A stretch of DNA of 64,000 nt, taken from the NCBI RefSeq assembly GCF_003046625.1, contig NZ_QAAD01000006.1:124001-188000 (forward strand), given 5' to 3'. Positions 27,277 to 34,581 of this stretch are shown here, piece after piece (positions within the stretch are counted from its first letter, which is position 1; each line of letters opens with the position of its first letter). The DNA is from Mangrovibacterium marinum (GTDB lineage: Bacteria > Bacteroidota > Bacteroidia > Bacteroidales > Prolixibacteraceae). The translations under genes and the position numbers were made by a program. The notes beneath the pieces were generated by a model that saw nothing but the letters and a program-made list of their open reading frames with translations, did not search any database and was not told where the DNA came from.

Positions 27277-27684
27277 CTAAAGGGGACTTTGGCCTTTGCT
27301 CAACAGGTGACTGCAGGCTAAGTTGATTTTCCTGATAACCAGATCTAAATTATTTTCGACCTGCTCGTTTGTAAATCGAATCACTTGGATTCCCCATTGA
27401 TTCAATTCGGCTTCTCGGCCAATGTCATATTCCTTTTGGCTTTTGTTTAAATGAATGCCACCATCTATTTCGATGACCAGCTTGATGGGATGGCAGTAGA
27501 AATCGGCGATGAAGATATCAATAGGGTGTTGTGGCCTAAATCTTAATCCCAATACTTGCTTACCTTTTAATTTCTCCCATAGTCGCAATTCGGAAGAAGT
27601 CATATTTTCGCGAAGCATTTTTGCTTTCTCAAAAATAGGAGGCTTCGCATTATAGAACATTGAAACATGATCGCTTATACTCAT
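27277..27684 (-). CDS. DUF559 endonuclease-like protein (Vsr fold), intact copy
   Basis: 135 residues. The DUF559 pattern is complete: LRENMTSSELRLWEKLKG, GLRFRPQHPIDIFIADFYC, LVIEIDGGIHLNKSQKEYD and GIQVIRFTNEQVENNLD. D-F-Y and E-I-D-G-x-x-H correspond to the metal-binding core of Vsr/restriction-like folds. The stop, the tail SHLLSKGQSPL and the sequence before the start are made of the array's repeated elements, so the gene is part of the repeated cassette rather than a passenger. Activity is not established for the family in general. Confidence 0.85.
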   Translation of the reverse strand: MSISDHVSMFYNAKPPIFEKAKMLRENMTSSELRLWEKLKGKQVLGLRFRPQHPIDIFIADFYCHPIKLVIEIDGGIHLNKSQKEYDIGREAELNQWGIQVIRFTNEQVENNLDLVIRKINLACSHLLSKGQSPL

Positions 27685-28005
27685 TTTGCTAGGTGTTTAA
27701 GTCCCTTTAGGGGTTTGGGGTTGAATGGCAATTAATCTATTCGGCAGAGATGTTCATAGCTGTCTGGTAGGATTGGGGTATGGTGACTTGCAGTTTCTTT
27801 CGGATCGGTTTTACCCCTCCCTGCCCTCCGGCAGGCGCGCAGACCTCTCCGGTAGTTGCCGGAGGGCTTAAAGTCCCCTTTAGGGGATTTAGGGGTAATT
27901 AGCTTGAACGGACTTACAATCTGATAGTTTCGGAAAAACTCTTCAGACTTTTTAGTCAGCCTCCTTTCGCCTTTGCTGCAACAGAGGTCTCACGTCTCCC
28001 GACTT

Positions 28006-29373
28006 CTATTTCTCCTTCCGAAACACCTTGCGGAAAAACTCATCGACGCGGGAGACGGGATCGATTTCAATTTTGTATTTGTTGAAGTTGAGGGCTTTGC
28101 CGTTGGCGGGGACAAAGATTTTTTTCATGCCCAGCTTTTCGGCTTCGGCGATGCGTTGCTCGAGGCGGTTTACGGCGCGGATTTCGCCCGAGAGGCCTAC
28201 CTCGCCCGCAAAGCAGAGCGATTTGCTGATTGACAGGTCGAAGTTAGAGGAGAGCACGGCTGAAATCACGGCCAGGTCGATGGCGGGATCGTCAATCTTG
28301 ATGCCCCCGGCGATGTTGAGGAACACGTCCTTGGCGGCCAGTTTAAAGCCGGCGCGTTTTTCGAGTACCGCCAGCAACATGTTCAGGCGGCGCAGATCGA
28401 AGCCGGTGGACGAGCGCTGCGGGGTTCCGTAGGCGGCGGTACTTACCAGCGATTGGATCTCGATCAGTAGCGGGCGGTTGCCTTCAATGGCACAGGCAAT
28501 GGCCGTTCCGCTGAGGCCTTCGTCGTCGCGGTTAATGAGCAGCTCCGAGGGGTTGCTCACCTCGCGCATGCCGGTGTTGTTCATCTCGAAGATGCCCAGC
28601 TCGGAGGTGGAGCCAAAGCGGTTTTTGATGGAGCGCAGGATGCGGTACATGTATTGGTTTTCGCCCTCGAACTGCAGCACCGTGTCCACCATGTGCTCCA
28701 GCACCTTGGGGCCGGCCAGGCTACCTTCCTTGGTGATGTGGCCGATGAGGATGACCGGGATTCGGCGCTCCTTGGCAAACTTGAGGATGCCGTTGGTGCA
28801 CTCGCGGATTTGCGCCACCGAGCCGGGCGACGATTCAATATAAGACGTGGCCACGGTTTGAATGGAGTCGACCACCAGCAGCTCGGGCTCCAGGTGCTCG
28901 CAGTGGGTGAGGATATTCTCCAGGGCCGTTTCGCTCAGGAAATAGCAATTGTCGTTTTCGCGTTTCAGGCGGTTGGCGCGGATCTTAATCTGCTGGATGC
29001 TTTCCTCGCCCGACACATAGAGGATTTTGCGGTCGGTGAGGTCGAGGGCCACTTGCAGCACCAGGGTCGATTTGCCAATGCCGGGCTCGCCGCCAACCAG
29101 CACCAGCGAGCCGGGAACCAGTCCGCCGCCCAGGGTGCGGTTGAGTTCGCTGTTGCGGGTGTCGATCCGTTCCACCTGTCCGTGGCCAACCTCCGAGAGC
29201 TTTTGCGGCTGGGCACCACTGGCCGAGCGCGAGGGCAGGGGCGACTGCGTTTGCTTCACTTCCACTTCCTCGACGAAGGTGTTCCACTCGCCGCAGTTGG
29301 TACAGCGGCCCACCCATTTGGGCGAAGTATTGCCACAGCTCTGACAGGTATAAACGGTTTTGATTTTTGCCAT
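28006..29373 (-). CDS. radA: DNA repair protein RadA/Sms
   Basis: 455 residues from the ATG at 29371-29373 (MAKIKTVYTCQSCGNTSPKW). An upstream in-frame ATG at 29481 adds 36 residues foreign to the family. The N-terminal zinc finger is Cys10, Cys13, Cys24 and Cys27. Walker A is GGEPGIGKST, the RadA motif is KNRFGSTSELG, and a Lon-like domain forms the C-terminal third. RadA is a branch-migration helicase of recombination repair. Its last ~15 codons are duplicated twice in the neighbouring array (26521-26614, 26937-27035). Confidence 0.95.
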   Translation of the reverse strand: MAKIKTVYTCQSCGNTSPKWVGRCTNCGEWNTFVEEVEVKQTQSPLPSRSASGAQPQKLSEVGHGQVERIDTRNSELNRTLGGGLVPGSLVLVGGEPGIGKSTLVLQVALDLTDRKILYVSGEESIQQIKIRANRLKRENDNCYFLSETALENILTHCEHLEPELLVVDSIQTVATSYIESSPGSVAQIRECTNGILKFAKERRIPVILIGHITKEGSLAGPKVLEHMVDTVLQFEGENQYMYRILRSIKNRFGSTSELGIFEMNNTGMREVSNPSELLINRDDEGLSGTAIACAIEGNRPLLIEIQSLVSTAAYGTPQRSSTGFDLRRLNMLLAVLEKRAGFKLAAKDVFLNIAGGIKIDDPAIDLAVISAVLSSNFDLSISKSLCFAGEVGLSGEIRAVNRLEQRIAEAEKLGMKKIFVPANGKALNFNKYKIEIDPVSRVDEFFRKVFRKEK

Positions 29374-29520
29374 GATGGTTGAATGAAGAGCGATTAATTG
29401 ATCTGTAAAAATAAGGGTAATAGTTTTTCTTTTCTTATTGGTCAGCGAAAAGCTCAAGGTGGACAAGTCCGGGCTTTCCACGAATCATGCGTTTCCCTGC
29501 TTGCTCGATTTCTTGTGGTT

Positions 29521-30549
29521 TTAGCCCGTAACGAGCTGCTTTTCGAGCATTGTTAAAAGCATAAAGAAGAATGTGATAACCCAGATAATGAGTAGCAGGC
29601 TTGGGACCTTTCGCATGATGTTATTCGTTTTTGAAACACCGTTTATGTTTTTGTGATGCACATTTAGCACCGGAACATTGGGGCCGTAACGCATAACTGA
29701 TTTTTCGAGGTTTTGAGCTGTTTCTTTATGGCATCGCATATACTCGAGTCCGCTTTTTAGTTTGGTGGCAAATAGCCAGTTGATTAGAATGCCGAGCAGG
29801 CCGACGAGTACGAGCAGGATCATATTTTTTATTGAAAAATCGAGGCGCATAAAGAACGGAGTTGATGCCATCATGGCAAACATGAAGGTGACATTCAAGC
29901 CCAGTTTGGTCCAGTTCAGATTATCTTCGTGGGTATAGAGCATGATCGCCGACTGGTGAAAATCGACCAGGGCCTCGAGCGAAAAATCTTTTTTAATGTA
30001 GGTGGTTGCCATCTCGAGTTTGTAGGGGGCAAGCAGCCAGATTCCGCGTGGGCGGATTACGCCGTCGGCATCAGCCTCGAAGGGCGTTGTCTCCAGTACC
30101 TTGTCGAAGCCCATTTTTTCGTGAAATATAACCGATCGGGCATTGTAGGGTTTCAGTACAATGGCTGTCACAATGGGGCAATCAATGTATTTAATGAACG
30201 TTTCGTAGAGTGCTTTGGTAGCGCCTTTGCCTTTGTTACTGTCTTTGCGGCGGCAAATTTGTTTGGTAACAAAATAAGTGCCCGGGAAATTGGCAATAAT
30301 CAATTTATTAACCGTGGTCGAGGCGTCTATTTTATCGTTGTGATAGCCGTAAATGAAAGCTTCAATTTGTCCGTCGATCGTGACAAGGTAAAACAGATGC
30401 CCGTTTTTAAAGGCCTTTTGGTAATACGCTAAACTGAAGGACGACACAAAGAAGCCTTCATTCTTATCGGTCACGTGGTTGACATCCCACGCGCTGGCAA
30501 TACGAAAAATTTCTTCAAGATCATTTTCAGTCGCTAAACGAAAGTTCAT
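29521..30549 (-). CDS. GNAT acetyltransferase domain fused to a three-helix membrane domain
   Basis: 342 residues. Residues 1-170 look like a GNAT N-acetyltransferase (MNFRLATENDLEEIFRIA; RRKDSNKGKGATKALYETFI as the acetyl-CoA loop; NARSVIFHEKMGFDKVL). The rest has hydrophobic helices at about 218-236, 244-266 and 317-336, with charged segments between. The spacing recalls SLATT/RipA-like small membrane proteins, but I cannot assign the family. The substrate is unknown. It stands alone, upstream of radA on the same strand. Confidence 0.75.
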   Translation of the reverse strand: MNFRLATENDLEEIFRIASAWDVNHVTDKNEGFFVSSFSLAYYQKAFKNGHLFYLVTIDGQIEAFIYGYHNDKIDASTTVNKLIIANFPGTYFVTKQICRRKDSNKGKGATKALYETFIKYIDCPIVTAIVLKPYNARSVIFHEKMGFDKVLETTPFEADADGVIRPRGIWLLAPYKLEMATTYIKKDFSLEALVDFHQSAIMLYTHEDNLNWTKLGLNVTFMFAMMASTPFFMRLDFSIKNMILLVLVGLLGILINWLFATKLKSGLEYMRCHKETAQNLEKSVMRYGPNVPVLNVHHKNINGVSKTNNIMRKVPSLLLIIWVITFFFMLLTMLEKQLVTG

Positions 30550-30779
30550 GGCAGAGGTTTTTTTGTTAAAGATAGATGAATTTCAAAATCATACAAGAGT
30601 TCATCGTCATTTGGAGCTTTTGGTTGGGGTAAGAGATTAGGAATAAAGAGCGGCTGGTGGTTCTCCAAACTAAGTTGAGCTTGTTGCTACCGTTTTTACT
30701 CACTCCGTCGCTCGCGCCCCCTCTCTGTAGCTTTCCGGACTCCGGGCTCGTATTTACTACAAAACCAAAACCAAGGATC

Positions 30780-31319
30780 ATGAAAAACATCTTAAGCCTC
30801 GTAATCACCCTTGTTTTATTGTTCGGTATGTCTTGTGTTGATCAGGCCGACAAGGCTGATTTGAAAGCCCTGAAGTCGAAACAACATGTCGAAGAACACA
30901 ACAAGCAAGTTATTCAAAAGTACTGGGAGGGCAAGTGGAACGAGCGTCGTCCCGAGATTTTGGACGAGTGCCAAACGCCCGATGTGCTGTACCACGGCAG
31001 CTCGATGAGCATGACTGGGCGCGACGCGTATAAAGCGGTTTACCAAAGTTACCTTTCGGCGCTGCACAACACCCACCTGGAAATTGAGGAATTGATTGCC
31101 GATGGCGACCGGGTGGTGAGCCGATGTTTGCTTACCGGGGTTCACGCCGGCGAGTTGGAAGGACTGCCGCCAACGGGCAAAACGATCGAAACGCAGATGT
31201 TCACGGTTTTTCGGCTGGTGAATGGAAAGATTGCCGAAGAATGGGAAATCATGGACGAGCTCGGCTTTATGTTGCAGCTGGGCATGGAGCTTCGCCTGAA
31301 AGAACCGGCAGCGGAATAG
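30780..31319 (+). CDS. SnoaL-like / ester cyclase-type lipoprotein
   Basis: 179 residues from the ATG at 30780 (MKNILSLVITLVLLFGMSC), a clear lipoprotein signal; the longer frame upstream is not family-like. The remainder fits the NTF2-like SnoaL/ester cyclase family: IQKYWEGKWNERRPEILDE, DAYKAVYQSYLSALHNTHLE, IADGDRVVSRCLLTGVHAGE, GKIAEEWEIMDELGFMLQLG. The family includes polyketide cyclases, but most bacterial members have no known substrate. There is no operon partner. Confidence 0.8.
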   Translation: MKNILSLVITLVLLFGMSCVDQADKADLKALKSKQHVEEHNKQVIQKYWEGKWNERRPEILDECQTPDVLYHGSSMSMTGRDAYKAVYQSYLSALHNTHLEIEELIADGDRVVSRCLLTGVHAGELEGLPPTGKTIETQMFTVFRLVNGKIAEEWEIMDELGFMLQLGMELRLKEPAAE

Positions 31320-31554
31320 CTGTCGGCGGCCGGCGGATTTTGTCGGTAGATTGTCGGATAGCTGGATGTTCGGATTTGCGGATTATGTGAATCGGGCAGC
31401 GATTGCGGTCGTTAACCGGCTTTTCATATCGAGGAGGTAGCAGGTGGCGAGCTTTTGTAAGGCTTTGAAGCTAAGCATGTCGTAGCGGGAGGGCGGCGGG
31501 CGCCGTATTTTATTGATAATGATTCTAAATTACGTGTTTAACAAAGTGAATTTT

Positions 31555-31567
31555 GTGAATAATTCAC
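31555..31567. promoter_or_regulatory. Perfect palindrome GTGAATAATTCAC
   Basis: A 13-bp perfect palindrome with an extra GTGAAT half-site at 31546-31551. It lies between a TTTG at 31552 and a TAATTTG at 31578-31584 that could be a promoter for the gene at 31704. It is a candidate repressor or activator site; the factor is unknown. Confidence 0.35.
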
Positions 31568-31596
31568 TTATGTTCTGTAATTTGGGGAACAATTGT

Positions 31597-31676
31597 CGAA
31601 AGTAGCCCGCCGGCTGGTCATCGACCCCTCCACGTTTGGAAGCCCGGAGCGGAAGAGGAGGCCGGCGGAGCTTTCG
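31597..31676 (+). repeat. Long inverted repeat in the leader of the 31704 gene
   Basis: CGAAAG...CGCCGGC (31597-31614) pairs with GCCGGCG...CTTTCG (31661-31676) around an inner G/C-rich loop. It ends 27 nt before the start codon and could fold in the mRNA. Confidence 0.4.
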
Positions 31677-31703
31677 CAATATATCACAAAAATTAGATTT
31701 CTC

Positions 31704-32390
31704 ATGAGTTATCAAGACGATTACGACTTGTGGAAAGAGGAGATCGGAGGGGTGCCTTCCGACGAGATAAAGCTGCCCAACCGACCGGTTGATGAGTATG
31801 CAGCAAGTGTTGAAACTTTGGCAGTGGATGCCAATCAGGACCGCGATGCGCTCGGTGCGGCAGGTATGGACGTCACGCTGATTGACGAGCTTACTCCGTT
31901 GGCCGGAGCCTTGCGCTATTGCCAGGCGGTGTGGATGGGCGAGTATCGCTTTCGCCAGGAAGCCCAGAAAGAGTGGGGCGAACAGTCGCCGGCCGCTTTT
32001 GAACTGCGCGATGGACTGCTCCACGATTTTTCGTTTGCCTACCGCAACGATGCCGATAACCACAAAAGGGTGATGCGCATTCGCGAAGGAGGAAGTAATG
32101 CTGATATGGTTCAGGATTTGTATGAGTTGGCCGAGTTAGGGGCTAAATATCCCGATCCGCTGACAGCAATTAATTTTGACTTGACGAAGCTGGACCTGGC
32201 TCGGGCAACATCGGAGACGATGGCCGAGCTGTTGGCCGCCTACAACGGAACGGCCGGTGAAACCAGCCCCAATAAGGTGACGCGCGATAAGGCTTTTACT
32301 TTGTTGGCCGAAAAAGCCGGTACGGTGCGCGAATTTGGGCAGTATATTTTCTGGAAAGACGAAGAAAAACGCAAAAAGTACCTTGCCTGA
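31704..32390 (+). CDS. Hypothetical acidic helical protein
   Basis: 228 residues from the ATG at 31704 (MSYQDDYDLWKEEIGG), preferred because the frame upstream encodes Arg/Pro-rich sequence from an inverted repeat. The protein is predicted mostly helical and acidic, without signal or membrane segments (EYRFRQEAQKEWGEQSP, NDADNHKRVMRIREGGSNAD). I do not recognise a family. Its stop is immediately followed by the minisatellite. Confidence 0.7.
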   Translation: MSYQDDYDLWKEEIGGVPSDEIKLPNRPVDEYAASVETLAVDANQDRDALGAAGMDVTLIDELTPLAGALRYCQAVWMGEYRFRQEAQKEWGEQSPAAFELRDGLLHDFSFAYRNDADNHKRVMRIREGGSNADMVQDLYELAELGAKYPDPLTAINFDLTKLDLARATSETMAELLAAYNGTAGETSPNKVTRDKAFTLLAEKAGTVREFGQYIFWKDEEKRKKYLA

Positions 32391-32402
32391 TTTTCTGAAA
32401 CC

Positions 32403-32761
32403 CGCAGTTGACGCAGCCCCCGAGTAGGTTCGACCCTCCCCGGGGGCTTTTGACCCTCCCCCGAGCAGTTTCACCCGTCCCCTGAGCAGTTTCACCTGTC
32501 CCCGAGCAGTTTGAAGCCGTCCCCGAGCAATCTGAACCATCCCCTGAGCAGTTTGAGCCATCCCCTGAACAATTTGACCGTCCCCTGAGCAGTTTCACCC
32601 GCTTCACGAGCATGGTTGACCGTCCCCCGAGCAATTTCTCGCCGTTCACGAGCAGTTTCACCCTCCCCCGGGCTGGTTGACCCTTCCCCTGAGCAGTTTG
32701 ACCCCTCCCTGAGCATTCTGACCCGTCCCTGAGTAGTTTCACCCGTCCCTGAGCAGTTTGG
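32403..32761. repeat. Minisatellite of ~16 units of 20-22 bp
   Basis: On the minus strand the unit is close to AAACTGCTCAGGGGACGGGT plus CA or GA. About sixteen imperfect tandem copies fill the gap between the 31704 gene and the small minus-strand gene. The first unit is itself the last seven codons (KLLRDG and the TGA stop) of that gene. Unit lengths of 20, 21 and 22 bp break any continuous reading frame. Confidence 0.9.
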
Positions 32762-33041
32762 CAATAAATCCCTCAATGCTCTCATGCAAATAATGCGTTT
32801 GAATTTCTTCAACGCTTTCAAATTCGTACCACGAAAAGTCGTCGCCATAACGGTGGAACAAAAACTTCGGGATACCAACCTTTTCCGGATAGAAGAATTC
32901 CGTGTCGATCAGTGCTTGTCGGATTCGCTGTGTAATTTCTTCAACTGTCAGGTTATTGGGATTCGAAAAATCGCGATGCCCAAATTTCTTGTAGTTCCCC
33001 GAATCGCGATGCAGGTAGTGAAAACGGATTCCCTTTGCCAT
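32739..33041 (-). CDS. Conserved-looking hypothetical protein, 100 aa
   Basis: Start chosen at MAKGIRFHYLHRDSGNYKK (33041); six more residues are possible. It is small, basic and aromatic, with KKFGHRDFSNPNNLTVEEI, RIRQALIDTEFFYPEKVG and YGDDFSWYEFESVEEIQ. It ends in FIAKLLRDG-stop, the founding unit of the adjoining minisatellite. I recall no named family. No signal or membrane segment is seen. Confidence 0.7.
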   Translation of the reverse strand: MAKGIRFHYLHRDSGNYKKFGHRDFSNPNNLTVEEITQRIRQALIDTEFFYPEKVGIPKFLFHRYGDDFSWYEFESVEEIQTHYLHESIEGFIAKLLRDG

Positions 33042-33229
33042 TGTTCTTTTTGCGAACAAAGTAAAGAAGTCGGAGGATGCTGGTCAACGGACTATGGGTC
33101 ACATGAAGGTATTCCGCATTGTGTATTCGCTGGTGGCGGTAGAGATACGCTAGAATTGTTTTCTAGATATAATGGATGTCATTTTCAATAACATTGATTA
33201 TTTTTATGGGAATTAACTAAGCACCCCTA

Positions 33230-34129
33230 ATGGAAAATTACGAAAGTCAGCGTATTCGCTTCGCGGTTTTTGACTGGTTAAACTCGCTCGGATTCAAATA
33301 TCCCGATAAAGTGATTCCCTCGATGGTATTGGCTAACGATTGTATTGTTGGGGGAGAGCGAGTGGTTCTGAGTGGACAACAGGGCATTTGGAAACCCAAG
33401 CAGCTGCAATTCCCCATTTCAATTAAATCCCGCATTGACAGTATTTACGACGATGAGTTTATCTCCGATAATCGCATTCGCTACCGTTACATGGGGACAG
33501 ATCCGAACCATTGGGTGAACCGAGGTTTACGCGACTGCATGAATCATAAAATCCCCTTAATTTATTTACACGAAGTTTCAAGAGGCAAGTATTTAGCTCA
33601 ATGGCCGGTTTTTATCGTGTTTGACGATAGGAAGAATCTAAGCTTTATTGTTGAGGCCGATGTGAAAACATACCAACAAGCCGATACGAATATTGAGGAC
33701 AACCAAGCTGCAGATCTCGAACGGCGTTACGCCACGCGGCAAATGATTCAACGCTTGCACCAAGGTACTTTCCGCGAACGGGTGCTGGAAGCATACCGCG
33801 AACATTGCGCGATTTGTAATTTGAAACACCGTGAACTGTTGGATGCGGCGCATATTATTTCTGACTCCAAAGGTGGTCAACCTGTCGTGCAAAATGGGCT
33901 CTCGCTTTGCAAGATTCACCACGCTGCGTTCGACCAAAATATTCTGGGTATTACGCCTGACTACCAAGTGCAAGTTCGCGAAGATATTTTACAAGAAATA
34001 GATGGCCCCATGTTGAAGCACGGTATACAAGCCATGCACGGGAATCAATTGATTTTACCTCGCTCTGTTGCTTCTCGACCCAATCGGGAGTGGTTGGAAG
34101 AGCGGTATGAGGTGTTTAAAAATGTTTAG
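33230..34129 (+). CDS. HNH endonuclease with SRA-like N-terminal domain
   Basis: 299 residues. The N-terminal half (about 1-150: PISIKSRIDSIYDDEF, YRYMGTDPNHWVNRGLRDC, IPLIYLHEVSRGKYLAQWPV) resembles the SRA/YDG-type domain found before HNH in modification-dependent nucleases. The C-terminal HNH (193-237) is CAICNLKHRELLDAAHII with LSLCKIHHAAFDQNILG: two Cys pairs and the catalytic His. The family is widespread and often free-standing; restriction of modified DNA is the likely role. Its stop overlaps the next start by one base, making it the first gene of the A+T-rich operon. Confidence 0.85.
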   Translation: MENYESQRIRFAVFDWLNSLGFKYPDKVIPSMVLANDCIVGGERVVLSGQQGIWKPKQLQFPISIKSRIDSIYDDEFISDNRIRYRYMGTDPNHWVNRGLRDCMNHKIPLIYLHEVSRGKYLAQWPVFIVFDDRKNLSFIVEADVKTYQQADTNIEDNQAADLERRYATRQMIQRLHQGTFRERVLEAYREHCAICNLKHRELLDAAHIISDSKGGQPVVQNGLSLCKIHHAAFDQNILGITPDYQVQVREDILQEIDGPMLKHGIQAMHGNQLILPRSVASRPNREWLEERYEVFKNV

Positions 34130-34581
34130 TGTTTCGACCAATGGATGGAATTGATCAAATATCAAGGCTGTTTAGCTCGGACTCAGTTAGAACAACAGTC
34201 ACTACATACTATTACAGGTTCGATAGCAAATTCACGCGATACTTATTAAGGAAGACTAGACGGATTGGTACTATAGTCGCTAGTCAGAATAGTTTGTTAA
34301 CGATTATTCTAATAAATCTAATACCTCTAGCCTATTTGTATGGAAAGAGTTGTGGTATGGGAAATACAAGTCTATGGCACGTATTTAAATCCGAATTCTA
34401 TATAATCTTGCCATTTACCATTCTCTCAATGTCATTGCGACGGATCAATAGATTTTTCTTGAACATTCTATTATACGCGGCGATTACTTTTGGAGTGCAA
34501 TTGGGGATCTACATTTTTAAAAAATTTTGCATTAGTCTACTCAATTCTAAATCGAGAAACAATGTATCTAGCAGAACTTAA
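34129..34581 (+). CDS. Small membrane protein in the defence operon
   Basis: 150 residues from a GTG that shares a base with the preceding TAG; an ATG at 34141 is an alternative. There are two or three hydrophobic helices: about 54-72 (SLLTIILINLIPLAYLYG), 86-102 (SEFYIILPFTILSMSL) and 109-128 (FFLNILLYAAITFGVQLGIY). Both ends are basic. I do not recognise the family. It overlaps the OLD gene by 20 bp, so it is translationally coupled on both sides. A membrane component is not part of canonical Gabija. Confidence 0.6.
   Translation: MFRPMDGIDQISRLFSSDSVRTTVTTYYYRFDSKFTRYLLRKTRRIGTIVASQNSLLTIILINLIPLAYLYGKSCGMGNTSLWHVFKSEFYIILPFTILSMSLRRINRFFLNILLYAAITFGVQLGIYIFKKFCISLLNSKSRNNVSSRT

Larger units (their letters stand above)
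25829..27966. repeat. Nested array of DUF559-cassette repeats
   Basis: Six copies of the same start block (minus-strand ATGAGTATAAGCGATCA; ATGs ending at 25895, 26120, 26344, 26753, 27132 and 27684) are each preceded by a REP-like element containing CCCCTAAAGGGG. Copies 2-6 end in GGCCAAAGTCCCCTT and a second such palindrome. Two spacer types alternate: A (for example 25933-26030, 26160-26254, 27170-27264) and B (26381-26520, 26791-26930, 27720-27800 diverged). The whole block reads as repeated insertion or duplication of one unit. It occupies the 2.7-kb gap between riboswitch and radA. Confidence 0.85.

Noticed and set aside
32296-32878. Minus-strand reading frames with KLLRG/CSG-rich repeats across 32.3-32.9 kb
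   Set aside because: They come from the 20-22-bp minisatellite; unit length changes switch frame every unit, and no stable protein is encoded.
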